NCBI GenBank assembly: GCA_963814985.1
Contig: CAWFFV010000034.1
Location: 248,001 to 312,000, forward strand
Length of the DNA: 64,000 nucleotides
Source: CAWFFV01 sp963814985
GTDB lineage: Bacteria; Chloroflexota; Ktedonobacteria; Ktedonobacterales; Ktedonobacteraceae
Direction: 5' to 3'
Position numbers and translations under genes: made by a program. Shown one piece after another: positions 62,041-64,000 of the stretch (its first letter is position 1; every line of letters starts with the position of its first letter). The notes under the pieces were generated by a model that worked only from the letters and a program-made list of their open reading frames with translations, made no database searches and was not told the origin of the DNA.

Positions 62041-64000
62041 ATGGTGGCAGGGACACCCAACGAGAGCCTACTACCCAATCCACTCGACAGCTTTACTGAT
62101 CGTGAGCGCATCCTGGCCCACTTCCGCCAACTCCTGCAATCAACCCGGGCTGGAGAGTTTCGCCTGCTGGCAATCAAAGGCAATAGCGGAACGGGCAAAA
62201 CCTTCCTCATCGAGTATCTGAGCAAGCATATCTGTCCTCAGATGGGATGGCAAACGGGAGTACTCGCCTTTGCTCAATCATTTCCTGATTTCCGCTCAAT
62301 TCTCGATGGATTGGAAGAGGCGCTGAAGAGATGTGTGCCACACCAGAGCCTCAAGCAGTACCGTACACAGCGTGAGGAATACAACCGTCGCTTCGACGAA
62401 TACCGTGCAACCATCACCGTAAACCAGCACATCGAAGCCAGTGATTCCTCCTCTGCTTCTCACATCCAGATGAATGCACATACCAATGCAGAACTGCGCC
62501 GAAGAGAACTGCAACTGCGTGCCGAACTCACCCGCGCTCTCCTCGAACTGGCCGAAGAATGCGAACATCCCCTCTGTCTCTTCATCGACGGCTATGAGCG
62601 TCTCGCCGAAACGGACCCCGAACTTGTCGGCTGGTTGTGGGAAGAGGTTCTGCTCAAACTTCCCAAAAGCGCTCCCCAACCAGTGCTTATCGTTACCTGT
62701 GGTTGGGAGCATCCCATGAGTGCCGTGCTCCAACCCTTCTCAACAAATGACGAACTTGATGACTTCGACCCGCAACGTGTCAAAGACTATCTGCAAGCAC
62801 AGAACATCATCCCTCAAGATGCATCTGAGCATGAACCCCCTGATCAGCGCCTTCTACGATCTCTCCAGAGGTCACCCGCTGGTGCTGGCCTTAGCCGTCA
62901 CCTACTTTCAAACGCTTCCAGAGCCAGAGCGCACGCCGGAAAATCTACGAGCGAAAAGTCCTCTCATTACCGAAGAAGCCCGTGTGCAATGGCTCGAAGA
63001 GCGCCTGCTGAAACGTCTCCCCGAACCATATCGAACACTGCTTGAGCACGGCCCCATCCTGCGCTCCTTCGATCAGGCAGCACTCAAAGTCCTGTTGAAC
63101 ATCGGGAATGATGAAAAAAAAGCTGCTCTGGAACTCGACGATCGGACCTATGTACGTTTCTTGCAATACCCATTCATCAATCGGAAGAATGCCCAGGGCG
63201 ACGCCTTGTTAGAGCAACCAACCTTTCATGATCTGGCCCGCAAAGTGCGCATAGATGCTCTACGGCGCTTACATCCTGAGACAAAGCAACGGCTTCATCG
63301 TGCCATGGCAGAATACTACAAAGGACTCATCGGAGCAGAACAACAGCAAAGCTCCACCCCTCAAGCCAAACTATTCGACAAAGAATATGCTGAGTGGTTT
63401 GCAGAGATACCCGAACAGGAGTTTGGTGCTCTATTGGAGTTTCTCTACCATGCCCTCCAGGTCAAGGAGATGCAAGCCGAGGCATTCAACACGTGGAGAA
63501 GCTGGTGAGTCGAGCAGTGAATAGATGGCGGCGCAAGCAAGCAGGACCACTCTTAGAACTGATACAGCTGGTCGTAGCGGAAGAGGAGCCGTTTCTTGAC
63601 AGGCAGAGCGATAACTATGGACAATATTTGATCTGGTACTCCCGATTCTTGGAGCAAGAGGCCCGCTGGAATGATGCGCGTATCGCCTTACAAGAAGCTG
63701 TGCGGGTTTTGAGCTGGAAGAAAATCCCTCAGATCAAGCGGTTTGCTTCAACAACATAGGTGATCTACAACTCACAAGGCAACTCGCGAAGCATTGGACT
63801 ACATGAGCGTGCGCTTTCTCTCAGAGAACAGGCAAGCGATCCTGCTGGCATCGCGATCTACCGAACAGCAAGGACAACTCGACACAGCATTGGACTACCT
63901 TGAGCGTGCATTCTTCCTCGAGAAACAGGTGGGTAATCCTGCTAACATCGCATCTCCCTCAATAACATTGGTAATATCTATCACTCACAAGGGCAGTTCG
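62041..64000 (+). pseudogene. STAND-type ATPase with TPR repeats, many frameshifts, 3' partial
   Basis: From ATG 62041: LDSFTDRERILAHF, Walker A KGNSGTGKTFLIEYL (residue ~47), Walker B LCLFIDGYERL (~180) and LIVTCGWEHP, an AAA/STAND NTPase. Shifts near 62835, 63495 and 63711 join ISAFYDLSRGHPLVLALAVT, then LEQEARWNDARIALQEAVRV, then NPSDQAVCFNNIGDLQLT. At least three more shifts follow before 64000, where TPR units of about 42 residues recur (ALDYLERAFFLEKQVGNPAN; SLNNIGNIYHSQGQF). Such proteins are signalling scaffolds, sometimes in defence. The shift density here is far above the rest of the window. Confidence 0.75.

Overview
The window most likely comes from a Ktedonobacteria-type Chloroflexota genome. 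The evidence is indirect: a GerW/YtfJ-type sporulation gene, transmembrane Ser/Thr kinases and pseudokinases with beta-rich or acidic tails, many Thr/Pro-stalked secreted proteins, F420-dependent enzymes, TPR/STAND-type ATPases, and moderate GC with many intergenic hairpins. No rRNA, tRNA, CRISPR array or prophage was recognised.

Layout. 1-8.4 kb: the 3' end of a CHAP-domain cell-wall enzyme, a DUF5522 protein, an eIF2B-like protein, a GGCT-like membrane fusion, a GYD protein, YvcK, a TPR protein and two membrane proteins. 8.6-12.6 kb: a Ca2+/H+ exchanger converging on a four-gene fluoride-export cassette (CBS-DUF190, DUF190, two CrcB). 12.8-17.6 kb: a GerW-type protein, a decayed membrane sensor and a frameshifted Ser/Thr kinase. 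17.6-23.9 kb: a complex I membrane-arm operon, nuoJ-K-L-M-N, without nuoA-I. 24.4-28.6 kb: a zinc-ribbon pseudokinase and a TnpB element with a divergent ribbon-helix-helix gene. 28.7-31.7 kb: an unusual TPP riboswitch in front of a thiamine-precursor ABC transporter. 31.8-34.4 kb: a cluster of an epoxide-hydrolase-like enzyme, an ABM-SnoaL fusion and an F420-dependent reductase behind a strong promoter and operator. 34.6-44.5 kb: secreted proteins, thiamine pyrophosphokinase, a DprE1/DprE2-like pair, small hydrolases, RlmB and an iron-type alcohol dehydrogenase. 45.6-49.1 kb: a TetR-controlled set, then rnhB, rplS and rpsT. 49.7-64 kb: a multicopper oxidase, an L,D-transpeptidase, a membrane protein coupled to a GntR regulator, a Cys/Met PLP enzyme, lipoproteins, a GH15 glucoamylase, and a badly disrupted ATPase-TPR gene running off the end.

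Two features run through the whole window. First, intergenic spaces carry families of palindromic repeats. Several are long near-perfect hairpins whose arms differ from copy to copy while the tip (TTGCG-n-CGCAA) and the flanking modules (A and B) are conserved. Second, at least a dozen genes, including nuoL and rlmB, are broken by single-base shifts. This suggests an error-prone assembly as much as real decay, so such genes are reported as joined coding regions with the break marked.

The strongest candidates for something new are the TPP riboswitch with a duplicated 3' half, the constant-tip/variable-arm hairpin elements, and the apparent copy of the exchanger gene's 3' end on the far side of the fluoride cassette.
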